Below, piece by piece: positions 35,277 to 43,454 of a stretch of 64,000 nt of DNA. Below the pieces are notes generated by a model. That model had not been told where the DNA came from. It worked only from the letters and a program-made list of their open reading frames with translations, and made no database searches. A program made the position numbers and the translations under genes. The stretch is from Pedobacter glucosidilyticus DSM 23534 (GTDB lineage: Bacteria; Bacteroidota; Bacteroidia; Sphingobacteriales; Sphingobacteriaceae). The DNA lies in the NCBI RefSeq assembly GCF_000425145.1, contig NZ_AULF01000006.1, forward strand, positions 173,368 through 237,367, read 5' to 3'. Every line of letters starts with the position of its first letter. The stretch's first letter is position 1.

Positions 35277-35305
35277 CAAAAATATAAAGAAATTTGAATT
35301 ACAAA
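35277..35305 (-). promoter_or_regulatory. trp operon promoter
   Basis: Minus-strand TTTG (plus 35302-35305) and TATTTTTG (plus 35277-35284) are 17 bases apart, within the TTG-N17-23-TAnnTTTG range. Transcription would start near 35272, only about three bases before the leader peptide ATG. Confidence 0.6.
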
Positions 35306-35337
35306 ATTTTTTCTTCAAAAAACTGATTTACCCAAAC

Positions 35338-35766
35338 TTACATATTCCACCAAGGGTTTCTATCTTTCATGGTAAAGATAGCCGCTAAAATAATCAGCAA
35401 GGCAATAGAGTAGAAAACTCCAATAGCTTTATGTTTTGCTTTAGCCTCAATAGCTTTTTTAGATTTAGAGTGCCCAACTGTAATTAAAACAATAGCAATA
35501 ATCATCATGCTGATGTGTTCTACATTCCAGTATCTGGTTACAGGATTACTCATTTGAGAGAAATCTACGCTTGGGCTCATGAAATACAATACCAAACCTA
35601 AAACCAATTGTATGTGTGCCGATATCAAAGTAAATAAATTGATTTTTCTATTTCCCTCTGTATAGGGCTTGCTGCCAGCTGTTAAAGATTGAACGATTGC
35701 AACTAAAATTAAAATTAAGACAACATATCTTAACAAAGAGTGGGTGTGTACTAATCCGGTATACAT
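35338..35766 (-). CDS. Four-helix membrane protein, unknown function
   Basis: A 142-residue inner-membrane protein with four predicted helices (about 10-28, 44-63, 80-100 and 115-133). It has conserved-looking His residues in the helices (VHTHSLLRY, SAHIQLVLG, VEHISMM, VGHSKSK), which is why relatives are sometimes labelled cytochrome b-like; heme binding is unproven. The gene is common in Bacteroidota. It is divergent from the Nudix gene and ends 33 bases before the trp promoter. Confidence 0.75.
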   Translation of the reverse strand: MYTGLVHTHSLLRYVVLILILVAIVQSLTAGSKPYTEGNRKINLFTLISAHIQLVLGLVLYFMSPSVDFSQMSNPVTRYWNVEHISMMIIAIVLITVGHSKSKKAIEAKAKHKAIGVFYSIALLIILAAIFTMKDRNPWWNM

Positions 35767-35869
35767 ATTTAATTGTTTTAACTACCAAATATAAGAGAAT
35801 AAACCTGTTAATTGTTTTTAAATTTACTGCTAAAATAAAATCAGCTACCTTTACAAATAAGACATTTTT

Positions 35870-36415
35870 ATGGAAGAAAATCCTTGGCAAATATTAGAGA
35901 GCAAAGCTATTTACGATAATCCTTGGATTAAGATTACCGAACATCAAGTAATTAACCCAACTGGAGGGAAAGGCATTTATGGCGAAGTACATTTTAAAAA
36001 TTATGCTATCGGGATTATTGCCTTAGATGAGGATGATCAAATATGGTTGGTAGGCCAATACAGGTTTCCGTTAAAAGCTTACAGTTGGGAAATACCAGAA
36101 GGTGGCGGACCATTAGATGTCAATCCACTAGCCTCAGCAAAAAGAGAACTGCTAGAAGAAACTGGTTTGGTTGCACAACACTGGGAAGAACTTTTACGTA
36201 TGCACCTTTCTAATTCTGTTTCCGATGAATTGGCCATTATTTATTTAGCTCGAGATTTTGAACAGTTTGAAGCCCAACCTGAAGAAACAGAAGAACTTTT
36301 AGTAAAGAAAGTTCATTTTGAAGAAGCTTACCAAATGGTTTTACGTGGCGAGATTACAGATTCTATGAGTGTTGCAGCCATTTTAAGACTAAAATTGATT
36401 AAAGCCAAATTGTAA
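35870..36415 (+). CDS. Nudix hydrolase, ADP-ribose pyrophosphatase-like
   Basis: A 181-residue Nudix protein of the ADP-ribose/GDP-mannose pyrophosphatase type (YRFPLKAYSWEIPEGGG before the Nudix box). The Nudix box spans about 81-103 (GGGPLDVNPLASAKRELLEETGL): the REL-x-EE-x-G catalytic core that binds Mg is intact, but the first Glu of the G-x5-E part is Val. Cytosolic. Its stop overlaps the start of the GH16 gene by one base. Confidence 0.88.
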   Translation: MEENPWQILESKAIYDNPWIKITEHQVINPTGGKGIYGEVHFKNYAIGIIALDEDDQIWLVGQYRFPLKAYSWEIPEGGGPLDVNPLASAKRELLEETGLVAQHWEELLRMHLSNSVSDELAIIYLARDFEQFEAQPEETEELLVKKVHFEEAYQMVLRGEITDSMSVAAILRLKLIKAKL

Positions 36416-37116
36416 TGCAAAACCTGTTTCTTTTGTGTGTATGTATGATTTTATGCTCTTGTGGCCTACAAAAAAGCAGTCAGCGAGTACTCTTAAAAGA
36501 AGATTTTTCAAATCTGGATACTAACAAAATCTGGCTAATTAAAAGCCATACTTTCGCTAATAATTTAGCTGTTTTTAATCCGGATAATATCCAAAATAAA
36601 AATATTTTAGAGCTAGTGCTTAGCCGGGCAGATAGCAGCAAAACTTCTTCTAAAAGCTACGAAGGAGCAGAAATTAGAACTCGTCGTAAATACAAATACG
36701 GCAATTTTAAAGTTCAATTAAAAGCTCCAAAAGGTAGCGGTATCGTTTCTGGCTTTTTTTTGTACTTTCCGCATAGCTCAAAATTTAAAGAGATAGATTT
36801 TGAATTTTTGGGTAAAGATACTTGTAAAGTTTACCTCAACCATTGGATAAATAAGCAAGATAATGGTAAAGCGTTAGATATTCCTTTTGCTTTCCAGAAT
36901 GGATTTCATGAATACCACTTAGAATGGAGAAAAAATTTTATTGCTTGGTATGTGGATGGAAAAGAGCTTTATAGAACTCAGAATTATATCCCTAAAAGAA
37001 GCATGCACCTAGTTTTTAACATTTGGATAAGCAAGCATGAAAACTGGGTGGGTAAGTTAGACGAAAACGCTTTACCAGCTATTTTCCAAATAAAACAGGT
37101 TGAAATAAGTAAATAA
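36415..37116 (+). CDS. Glycoside hydrolase family 16 lipoprotein
   Basis: A 233-residue lipoprotein (lipobox ILCSC, acyl Cys16) with the GH16 beta-jelly-roll. The catalytic motif is E126-I-D-F-E130 (FKEIDFEFLG), with E126 the nucleophile and E130 the acid/base; other GH16 blocks are YEGAEIRTRRKYKYGNFKV, SGFFLYFP, YHLEWRKNFIAWYVDG and LVFNIWIS. GH16 enzymes cut beta-1,3/1,4-glucans and galactans; the substrate here is not evident and there is no PUL cluster. It overlaps the Nudix gene by one base. Confidence 0.88.
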   Translation: MQNLFLLCVCMILCSCGLQKSSQRVLLKEDFSNLDTNKIWLIKSHTFANNLAVFNPDNIQNKNILELVLSRADSSKTSSKSYEGAEIRTRRKYKYGNFKVQLKAPKGSGIVSGFFLYFPHSSKFKEIDFEFLGKDTCKVYLNHWINKQDNGKALDIPFAFQNGFHEYHLEWRKNFIAWYVDGKELYRTQNYIPKRSMHLVFNIWISKHENWVGKLDENALPAIFQIKQVEISK

Positions 37117-37170
37117 AGCGTTTTTCTTAATTTAAATTAATCCTCTAAATTTGATTTTTGATAAAATAAG

Positions 37171-37908
37171 ATGAATAAATTATTTGGCTATTTGCTAAGC
37201 CCTATCCATTACTTTGTTTTTTTCTTAGCACTAGTAATTTTTCAACCTATACAATGGTTAAGTTTAAAATTGGGTGGTTATGGTGCTCACAAAAAATCTG
37301 TTGATATTTTAAATTTCTTTTTGGTGACCTCTTATTATTTGTTGGGAATAAGAGTGAGTTTTTATAACCCTCAAAATCTCCCTACAAACAGGCCTATTAT
37401 TTTTGTAGCCAACCACCAAAGTATGTATGATATACCTCCTTTAATTTGGTTCTTAAGAAAGTATCATGCAAAGTTTATCTCTAAAATAGAACTCACTAGA
37501 GGCATTCCTTCTATATCATTTAACTTAAAATATGGTGGGGGCGCCAATATAGATAGGAAAGACTCTAAACAATCTATCATTGAAATAGCTAGACTTGGCG
37601 AAAGGATGAAAAAAAATACTTGGGGAGCAGTTATTTTCCCAGAAGGCACCAGAAGTAAAAACGGAAAAATGAAAGATTTTCAAATTGGTGGTATAGCCAC
37701 ACTTTTAAAAAAAGCACCTGATGCTTTAATTGTACCTATTGCTATAGAAAATTCTTGGAAGGTTGTACAAAACGGATCTTTCCCTTTAAATGCTTTTGAG
37801 TACCTAAAATTTAAGGTTCTTAACCCTATAGAACCTAAAGAAGCACCTCTTGAAGAAATTATACTTAAAGCACAAGGCGTTATTAAACAGATTGTTGAGA
37901 AAAAATAA
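37171..37908 (+). CDS. plsC: 1-acyl-sn-glycerol-3-phosphate acyltransferase
   Basis: Forms phosphatidic acid from lysophosphatidic acid. The 245-residue protein has an N-terminal membrane helix (about 8-30), the catalytic HX4D motif NHQSMYD, the substrate block GGGANIDRKDS, FPEGTRS and a following IVPIAI block, all typical of PlsC. It acts at the inner face of the membrane. It ends a plus-strand group of three genes; a TAAATTTG element (37146-37153) ahead of it may be its own -7 box. Confidence 0.92.
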   Translation: MNKLFGYLLSPIHYFVFFLALVIFQPIQWLSLKLGGYGAHKKSVDILNFFLVTSYYLLGIRVSFYNPQNLPTNRPIIFVANHQSMYDIPPLIWFLRKYHAKFISKIELTRGIPSISFNLKYGGGANIDRKDSKQSIIEIARLGERMKKNTWGAVIFPEGTRSKNGKMKDFQIGGIATLLKKAPDALIVPIAIENSWKVVQNGSFPLNAFEYLKFKVLNPIEPKEAPLEEIILKAQGVIKQIVEKK

Positions 37909-37929
37909 TTTTTAAAAGGGTTTTAAACG

Positions 37930-37985
37930 AAAAAAGTCTTCAAACGGGGAGAATGAAGACCTTTATACTAACCAATTATAAACCT
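37930..37985 (-). ncRNA. Candidate small RNA of about 55 nt
   Basis: On the minus strand a full promoter match (TTTG-N18-TATATTTG, plus 37990-38019) is followed after about 50 bases by an intrinsic terminator, GTCTTCA-TTCTCCCCGTT-TGAAGAC and six T (plus 37930-37960). No start codon with a meaningful frame lies between them and no minus-strand gene follows for 2 kb. The terminator loop exposes CUCCCC. Expression is not shown; an alternative is that only the terminator matters, for fau or plsC. Confidence 0.42.
37936..37960. terminator. Hairpin after plsC
   Basis: GTCTTCA (37936-37942) and TGAAGAC (37954-37960) form a 7-bp stem. The T run is on the minus strand (plus A 37930-37935); on the plus strand only CTTTAT follows, so it would be a weak terminator for plsC. 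Confidence 0.6.
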
Positions 37986-37989
37986 GTTA

Positions 37990-38019
37990 CAAATATAGGT
38001 TTATTATCATTATCTCAAA
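37990..38019 (-). promoter_or_regulatory. Promoter of the candidate small RNA
   Basis: CAAATATA (37990-37997) and CAAA (38016-38019) on the plus strand read TATATTTG and TTTG on the minus strand, 18 bases apart. No protein gene is in position to use it. Confidence 0.5.
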
Positions 38020-38074
38020 CAACGTTAACATTATTTAACATTTTGATAATACAGTAATAATAATGTTGCATAAA

Positions 38075-38104
38075 TAAAAAAGCCCTCGTCCGGTTGGAGA
38101 GGGC
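38075..38104 (-). terminator. Intrinsic terminator after fau
   Basis: Minus-strand GCCCTC and GAGGGC (plus 38099-38104 and 38082-38087) with an 11-base loop are followed by TTTTTTATTT, about 130 bases after the fau stop codon. The rest of the 37909-38229 gap is AT-rich without a gene. Confidence 0.75.
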
Positions 38105-38229
38105 AATTAGGCTATAGTTGGATAGTTTAATATTTAAATATACGTATTTTTATAAAAGTTGCAATATTTTATTAAAAAAAGTTACAAAAATTATGAAATT
38201 ATCATTTTAAATTTTTTAAAAAGTATTTA

Positions 38230-38823
38230 TTATAACTTTTTATTGCTAAAAATATAATGTCTTTCTGGCGTGATGCATTGATTTAAGGGAATATCAAACT
38301 CATCTGCTACGAGATTTTCTTTTAAAGGAGGAAATAAAGATAGTCCTATTTTCAAAGCATCTTTCTTACAGGTACTTAAAAACCTATCATAAAAACCACC
38401 TCCATAGCCAATTCTATTTCCATCTTCATCAAAAGCTAAAAGCGGGACAAAAACAACATCAATTAAATCACTTTGAATAAGATGCCCATAAACAGGTTCT
38501 GGTATCTGATATTCATTTTTGCGCAAAACAGTTTGATAATGATCAAAAACTACATTTTCTAGTTTTGACTCTTTAAAATTAGTTCTCGGGATAACAATTT
38601 TTAGATTGGGGTATTGATATTTAAAAAAGGAAAGTATCTCAAAAGTATCAACCTCGTTATTTTCTTTAATAGGGAGGAAGATATGTACATATTGATAAGC
38701 AGCCCAGTTTATGGTTTTAACATGTTCTAAAATTTGATCATTTAAATCCCAAAATTCTGCTTTGCTGAGGTTTAAACGCTTTAACCTCATTTGACTTCGA
38801 ATTTCCTTTTTCAAATTCTGCAT
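38230..38823 (-). CDS. fau: 5-formyltetrahydrofolate cyclo-ligase
   Basis: Turns 5-formyl-THF into 5,10-methenyl-THF using ATP. The 197-residue protein has the N-terminal KKEIRSQMRLKRLNLS helix, the FLPIKENNEVDTF segment and the conserved FDEDGNRIGYGGGFYDRFL substrate and ATP motif. Cytosolic. It follows efp on the same strand but a terminator lies between them, so it may have its own promoter; none was recognised. Confidence 0.92.
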   Translation of the reverse strand: MQNLKKEIRSQMRLKRLNLSKAEFWDLNDQILEHVKTINWAAYQYVHIFLPIKENNEVDTFEILSFFKYQYPNLKIVIPRTNFKESKLENVVFDHYQTVLRKNEYQIPEPVYGHLIQSDLIDVVFVPLLAFDEDGNRIGYGGGFYDRFLSTCKKDALKIGLSLFPPLKENLVADEFDIPLNQCITPERHYIFSNKKL

Positions 38824-38856
38824 GGCTATTTAAAGCTCTAATATAAAGATTACAAA

Positions 38857-38892
38857 TAAAAAACGGCCTCTGTTTCAAAGAACCGAGACCGT
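38857..38892 (-). terminator. Intrinsic terminator after efp
   Basis: Minus-strand ACGGTCTC pairs with GAGGCCGT (plus arms 38885-38892 and 38863-38870, one G-T pair) and is followed by TTTTTTATTTG, 28 bases after the efp stop. Confidence 0.85.
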
Positions 38893-38919
38893 AATCAACC
38901 TAAACCTAAATATGAAATC

Positions 38920-39483
38920 TTAATTTTTTACTCTTTCTATATAACTTCCTGTTGCAGTATCAACCTTAACTTTATCACCTTGGTTAATAAATAAAGGCAC
39001 TCTAATTTCTACTCCGGTTTCAACTGTAGCTAATTTAGTTGCGTTTGTTGATGTATCACCTTTAACCGCCGGCTCTGTATAAGTAATTTCTAACTCTACC
39101 GAATGTGGTGCTTGTGCCATAATAGGCTCCTCGCTTTCAAAAGCGATGATAACATTCATACCTTCTTTTAAGAAACGGGCAGCATCACCAAATAAGAATT
39201 TAGGAATATTAAATTGCTCATAAGTACGGTTATCCATCACCACAAAGAAATCAGCATCATCATATAAATACTGATAGTCATTAGTTTCAACACGGCAAAT
39301 TTCAACCTCTTCATCAGTACGGAAACGATACTCAACCAATTTACCGGTTTTTACGTTTCTCATTCTTGCCTGATAAAATGCTCTTAAGTTACCTGGTGTA
39401 CGATGAATAAATTCTTCAACAGTCACTAAATCACCGTTAAATCTTAAGATATTACCGTTTTTAATTTCTGATGCTTTTGCCAT
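38920..39483 (-). CDS. efp: Elongation factor P with non-lysine tip loop
   Basis: Relieves ribosome stalling at polyproline. The 187-residue protein has the three EF-P beta-barrel domains and the C-terminal signature YTEPAVKGDTSTNATKLATVETG and VPLFINQGDKVKVDTATG. The domain I tip reads TPGNLRAF: the position of the modified E. coli Lys34 (PGKGQAF) is Asn32, with Arg two residues later. That loop recurs, as far as I recall, in Sphingobacteriaceae EF-P, so it is probably not a mutation. Neither K34 lysylation nor R32 rhamnosylation fits directly. It has its own promoter. Confidence 0.94.
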   Translation of the reverse strand: MAKASEIKNGNILRFNGDLVTVEEFIHRTPGNLRAFYQARMRNVKTGKLVEYRFRTDEEVEICRVETNDYQYLYDDADFFVVMDNRTYEQFNIPKFLFGDAARFLKEGMNVIIAFESEEPIMAQAPHSVELEITYTEPAVKGDTSTNATKLATVETGVEIRVPLFINQGDKVKVDTATGSYIERVKN

Positions 39484-39508
39484 GTTGTAATGTTTATTTT
39501 GGGGTGTG

Positions 39509-39539
39509 CAAAGGTATAATTAAATATTGTATATAGCAA
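39509..39539 (-). promoter_or_regulatory. efp promoter
   Basis: Minus-strand TTG (plus 39537-39539) and TACCTTTG (plus 39509-39516) are 20 bases apart. The predicted leader is about 21 bases. Confidence 0.6.
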
Positions 39540-39566
39540 CAATAATGCTGTGTTTATGTTTAAGCT

Positions 39567-40190
39567 TTATGATTTGTAATTTGCTAAGTATAAATGGTTT
39601 TCAGAGAAAGAATACTCTTGCGGCTGGTTAGAACCTATCAATATTAAACGATTTTGTGAGTATTTTTTAATCATTTCCAGATACCAATTGCTTCCTTGCT
39701 CGTCTAAATTGGCAGTTGGTTCATCTAAAATTAAAATAGGTGTATCAGATAAAAATGCTAATGCCAATTTTACCCTTTGTTTCATCCCCGAAGAAAAATA
39801 TTTTACAGCTTTATTTTTATTAGCCGCCATATTTAAGATGGCTATAACATCATCATCAGATTGATGTAAGAACCGCTTTTTGAAAGAGAAATGGAATTTT
39901 ATAATTTCCTGAAGTGTAAAATCTTCTATCAATTCTAAATAGGGTGCAGCTATACTGATATGCTCGAAAATATTTTCTACCTCTATCGGGTTTCCTTCAC
40001 CATCTTTATAACTAATGATGCCAGCACTAGGAGCTAAAGATCCAGAAATGATTTGCAATAAAGTTGATTTTCCAGAACCGTTAATTCCTAACAAAGCATA
40101 AGCATTACCAGAAGAAAAGGTATAGTTGATTTCTTTAAAAATCCACTCGCGGTTAAAGCGCCTGCTTACTTGGTTAAGAATAATCTCCAT
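39567..40190 (-). CDS. ABC transporter ATP-binding protein
   Basis: A 207-residue ATPase with Walker A GINGSGKSTLLQ, Q-loop region, signature YFSSGMKQRVKLALA, Walker B LILDEPTANLD and a final H-like segment. No permease gene is next to it. It lies 9 bases after lpxA at the end of the lpx operon, a placement seen in other Bacteroidota. The cargo is unknown; a role in lipid or envelope export is only suggested by context. It is short for the family but complete. Confidence 0.88.
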   Translation of the reverse strand: MEIILNQVSRRFNREWIFKEINYTFSSGNAYALLGINGSGKSTLLQIISGSLAPSAGIISYKDGEGNPIEVENIFEHISIAAPYLELIEDFTLQEIIKFHFSFKKRFLHQSDDDVIAILNMAANKNKAVKYFSSGMKQRVKLALAFLSDTPILILDEPTANLDEQGSNWYLEMIKKYSQNRLILIGSNQPQEYSFSENHLYLANYKS

Positions 40191-40199
40191 AAAGAGATT

Positions 40200-40982
40200 T
40201 TAAGAATTTCCGAAGCCTTTCATGACCCCTCTATTAGAGTTTCTGATGAAATTAATAATCTCATCACGCTCTTCTGTTGGTTTGAAATCAGCCTCTATAA
40301 TGTCTAAAGCTTTGGTTACATTATTATGCTTAACAAAAAGTACACGATAAATTTCTTGTATTTCGTTAATTTTTTCTGATGTAAACCCTCTTCTTCTTAA
40401 GCCAACGGAGTTGATACCTGTATAAGAAAGTGGTTCGCGAGCAACTTTTACATACGGCGGTATATCTTTACGTACCAAAGAGCCTCCAGTAACAAAAGCA
40501 TGAGAACCAACTTTACAGAATTGATGTATAGCAACCATGCCAGCAAGCACTACATTATCACCAATGGTGATATGCCCAGCAAGGGTTGTATTATTAGAGA
40601 AAATACAATTATCTCCAACTTCGCAATCATGCGCCACGTGGCAATAAGCCATTAATAAGCAGTTTTTACCCACTTTTGTTTCCCATTTATCATTAGTGCC
40701 TCGGTTAATGGTAACATATTCTCTTATAGTGGTATTATCACCTATAATGGCTAAGGTTTCTTCGCCAGCATATTTTAAATCTTGCGGAATAGCAGAAATA
40801 ACGGCACCGGGAAAGATTTTACAATTTTTACCAATTCTAGCACCATCCATAATGGTAACATTAGAACCTATCCAGGTTCCCTCGCCAATTTCTACGTCTT
40901 TGTGTATAACCGCAAAAGGGTCTATAACTACGCTGTTAGCAATTTTTGCTTGTGGGTGTATGTAAGCTAATGGTTGTATCAT
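40200..40982 (-). CDS. lpxA: UDP-N-acetylglucosamine O-acyltransferase
   Basis: First step of lipid A synthesis: acylates UDP-GlcNAc. The 260-residue protein has left-handed beta-helix hexapeptide repeats (IGEGTWIGSNVTIMDGARIG and so on), catalytic His in CHVAHDCEVGDN, and the C-terminal helical domain with GINSVGLRRRGFTSEKI. Its start overlaps the lpxC-fabZ stop by 4 bases (ATGA). It acts in the cytosol as a trimer. Confidence 0.96.
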   Translation of the reverse strand: MIQPLAYIHPQAKIANSVVIDPFAVIHKDVEIGEGTWIGSNVTIMDGARIGKNCKIFPGAVISAIPQDLKYAGEETLAIIGDNTTIREYVTINRGTNDKWETKVGKNCLLMAYCHVAHDCEVGDNCIFSNNTTLAGHITIGDNVVLAGMVAIHQFCKVGSHAFVTGGSLVRKDIPPYVKVAREPLSYTGINSVGLRRRGFTSEKINEIQEIYRVLFVKHNNVTKALDIIEADFKPTEERDEIINFIRNSNRGVMKGFGNS

Positions 40983-42391
40983 GAAGCTGTATTGGTTTCT
41001 CTAACTTTACTAATTTGCGCCATCATTTCGGCTTCTACCACAACGGTTTCACCTACCATACCAATACCTTTCATTTGTGCAATGCCTCTTCTAATAGGTT
41101 CCATTAAATCACATCTAAAAACTATGGTGTCTCCTGGTAAAACTTGTGCTCTAAATCTTACTTTGTCTATTTTTAAGAAATAAGTAAGGTAATTTTGGGG
41201 GTCTTCTACTGTACTTAAGACTAATATACCTCCTGTTTGCGCCATGGCTTCTATTTGAACTACTCCGGGTAAAACAGGTGCTCCAGGGAAGTGCCCTTTA
41301 AAGAACTCTTCATTCATGGTTACGTTTTTAACCCCCACAACATAAGTTTTGGTAAGTTCTAATATCTTATCGATAAATAAAAACGGTTGTCTGTGTGGCA
41401 AAATCTCCATGATTTTAGTAATATCATAAAGCGGTTTTGCTTGTGGATCATACACATGCTGCGTTTTTTTCTTTTTTTCTTTTTTGATGGCTGCCTTTAT
41501 CTTCTTTGCAAAAGCTACGTTTGCAGCATGGCCCGGACGAGCAGCCATAATATGCCCTTTGATAGGTGTACCTATTAAAGCTAAATCGCCTATCATATCT
41601 AATAGTTTATGTCGGGCAGGTTCGTTTTGGTAACGCAATTCTATATTGTTTAGAATGCCTTCTCGGGCTACTTTTATCTCATCACGATTAAAAGCTGCTG
41701 CTAATTCTTTAAGCTCGTTATCTTCTATTTCGTGGTCTACAATAACAATAGCATTGTTAATATCACCACCCTTAATAAGGTTATGCTTTAAAAGCATTTT
41801 AAGCTCGTGTAAAAAAACAAAAGTTCTGCAAGAAGCTATTTCATCATTAAACTCGCCTATACTTGAAATGGTTGCGTGTTGACTACCTAATACGGGAGAG
41901 TTATAATCTACCATACAGGTAAATCTATAATCATCCAAAGGCATAGCTACCATTTCTACTTTTCTATCATCCTCAGAATAATGGATGTTATGAGGAATAT
42001 GGTAATACTCTCTATCTGCGTCTTGCTCTAAAAAACCTACCGATTCTAATGCTTTTACAAATGCTATGGAGCTGCCATCTAAGATAGGAACTTCTATACC
42101 GTCTAATTCTATCATCACATTATCTACATCACAACCCACTAAAGACGCTAAAACATGTTCTGTAGTGCTTACGCTGGCTCCGTTTTGTGATAATGTGGTG
42201 CTTCTTGCTGTATCGGTAACATTATCAACATCTGCATCTATGATAGGTTGGCCGGGTAAATCAACTCTTTTAAATTTGTATCCATGATTTTCAGGAGCTG
42301 GTTTAAAAGTTAAGGTAACTTTTGCACCAGTATGTAATCCTACTCCGCTTACGCTAATATCTGATTTAATAGTTCTTTGCCTAAGATTCAT
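40979..42391 (-). CDS. lpxC/fabZ: Bifunctional UDP-3-O-acyl-GlcNAc deacetylase / 3-hydroxyacyl-ACP dehydratase
   Basis: Fusion of LpxC (about 1-310) and FabZ (about 320-470), the usual form in Bacteroidota. LpxC motifs: TIKSDISVSGVGLHTG, the zinc His in STTEHVLASL, and a second set (HKLLDMIGDLALIG, KGHIMAARPGH). FabZ motifs: IMEILPHRQPFLFIDKI and GHFPGAPVLPGVVQIEAMAQTGG with catalytic His and Glu. The fusion joins the committed lipid A step to fatty-acid supply. It follows lpxD by 9 bases. Confidence 0.96.
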   Translation of the reverse strand: MNLRQRTIKSDISVSGVGLHTGAKVTLTFKPAPENHGYKFKRVDLPGQPIIDADVDNVTDTARSTTLSQNGASVSTTEHVLASLVGCDVDNVMIELDGIEVPILDGSSIAFVKALESVGFLEQDADREYYHIPHNIHYSEDDRKVEMVAMPLDDYRFTCMVDYNSPVLGSQHATISSIGEFNDEIASCRTFVFLHELKMLLKHNLIKGGDINNAIVIVDHEIEDNELKELAAAFNRDEIKVAREGILNNIELRYQNEPARHKLLDMIGDLALIGTPIKGHIMAARPGHAANVAFAKKIKAAIKKEKKKKTQHVYDPQAKPLYDITKIMEILPHRQPFLFIDKILELTKTYVVGVKNVTMNEEFFKGHFPGAPVLPGVVQIEAMAQTGGILVLSTVEDPQNYLTYFLKIDKVRFRAQVLPGDTIVFRCDLMEPIRRGIAQMKGIGMVGETVVVEAEMMAQISKVRETNTAS

Positions 42392-42400
42392 ACTGTAGTG

Positions 42401-43450
42401 TTATTTATTAATGGTATTATCTTGAAGTTCTTTAAGCATACGCTGTAAGTCTTCAATTTTTTTCTCCATTTCTGGGAGCCTTTGGATAATTACCTGAGAC
42501 CGCATATAATTTTGATAGGTGGTTGCTGGCGCACCTCCCCATTTTTTATTCTCTTCTTCTATGGATTTATTGATACCTGATTTTGCTTGTATTTGCGTAC
42601 CCTTAGCTAAGCTGATATGCCCTACAACACCCACTTGCCCACCAATAATACAGTTTTCGCCAACTTTTGTACTGCCAGAAACTCCCGTTTGCGAAGCAAT
42701 GACGGTGTTTGAACCTATTTCTGCATTATGTGCAATTTGTATCAGGTTATCTAATTTAACGCCTTTACGGATGATGGTAGAGCCCATAGTTGCCCTATCT
42801 ATACAAGTATTAGCACCAACTTCTACCCAATCTTCAATAATAACATTACCAATTTGACTTATTTTATGGTAAGAACCATCTGCTTGTGGAGCAAAACCAA
42901 AGCCATCACTACCTATTACGGCATTACTATGGATGATAACATTATTTCCTATGATACAATCGTGGTAAACTTTTACCCCAGAAAATAAAGTAGAAAAAGC
43001 ACCTACTTCTACATTATCTCCTAAAAAAGAATGAGGATATATTTTTGCTCCATCACCAACTTTTGCATTGGCACCAATATAAGTGAAGGCACCAATAAAC
43101 ACATCTTTCCCGATAACAGCATCTGGGTGAATAAAAGATGGCTCTTCAATACCTACTTTATTTAATTTAAGAGTATTGTATTTCTCCAGTAAAACAGAGA
43201 AACTGCTGTAAGCATCATTAACCCTGATAACAGTTGTATTAACTGGTTGGGTTAACTCTAAATCTTTATTTATAATTACCACAGAAGCTTGGGTAGTATA
43301 AAGGTGAGATTCATACTTAGGATTAGCTAAAAAAGAAAGACTACCTTCATTGGCTTCTTCAATTTTTGCTAACTTAAAAACTATTGCGTCTGGATTACCT
43401 TCTATGGTTCCATTAAGCAATAAACTAACCTCTTTTGCGGTAAATTGCAT
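42401..43450 (-). CDS. lpxD: UDP-3-O-acylglucosamine N-acyltransferase
   Basis: Third step of lipid A synthesis. The 349-residue protein has an N-terminal uridine-binding domain, then hexapeptide repeats (GKDVFIGAFTYIGANAKVG and onward) with the catalytic His block IQIAHNAEIGSN, and a C-terminal coiled-coil helix (QRLPEMEKKIEDLQRMLKEL). It is the first gene of lpxD-lpxC/fabZ-lpxA-ABC. A promoter sits right in front of the ATG. Confidence 0.95.
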   Translation of the reverse strand: MQFTAKEVSLLLNGTIEGNPDAIVFKLAKIEEANEGSLSFLANPKYESHLYTTQASVVIINKDLELTQPVNTTVIRVNDAYSSFSVLLEKYNTLKLNKVGIEEPSFIHPDAVIGKDVFIGAFTYIGANAKVGDGAKIYPHSFLGDNVEVGAFSTLFSGVKVYHDCIIGNNVIIHSNAVIGSDGFGFAPQADGSYHKISQIGNVIIEDWVEVGANTCIDRATMGSTIIRKGVKLDNLIQIAHNAEIGSNTVIASQTGVSGSTKVGENCIIGGQVGVVGHISLAKGTQIQAKSGINKSIEEENKKWGGAPATTYQNYMRSQVIIQRLPEMEKKIEDLQRMLKELQDNTINK

Positions 43451-43454
43451 TTGG

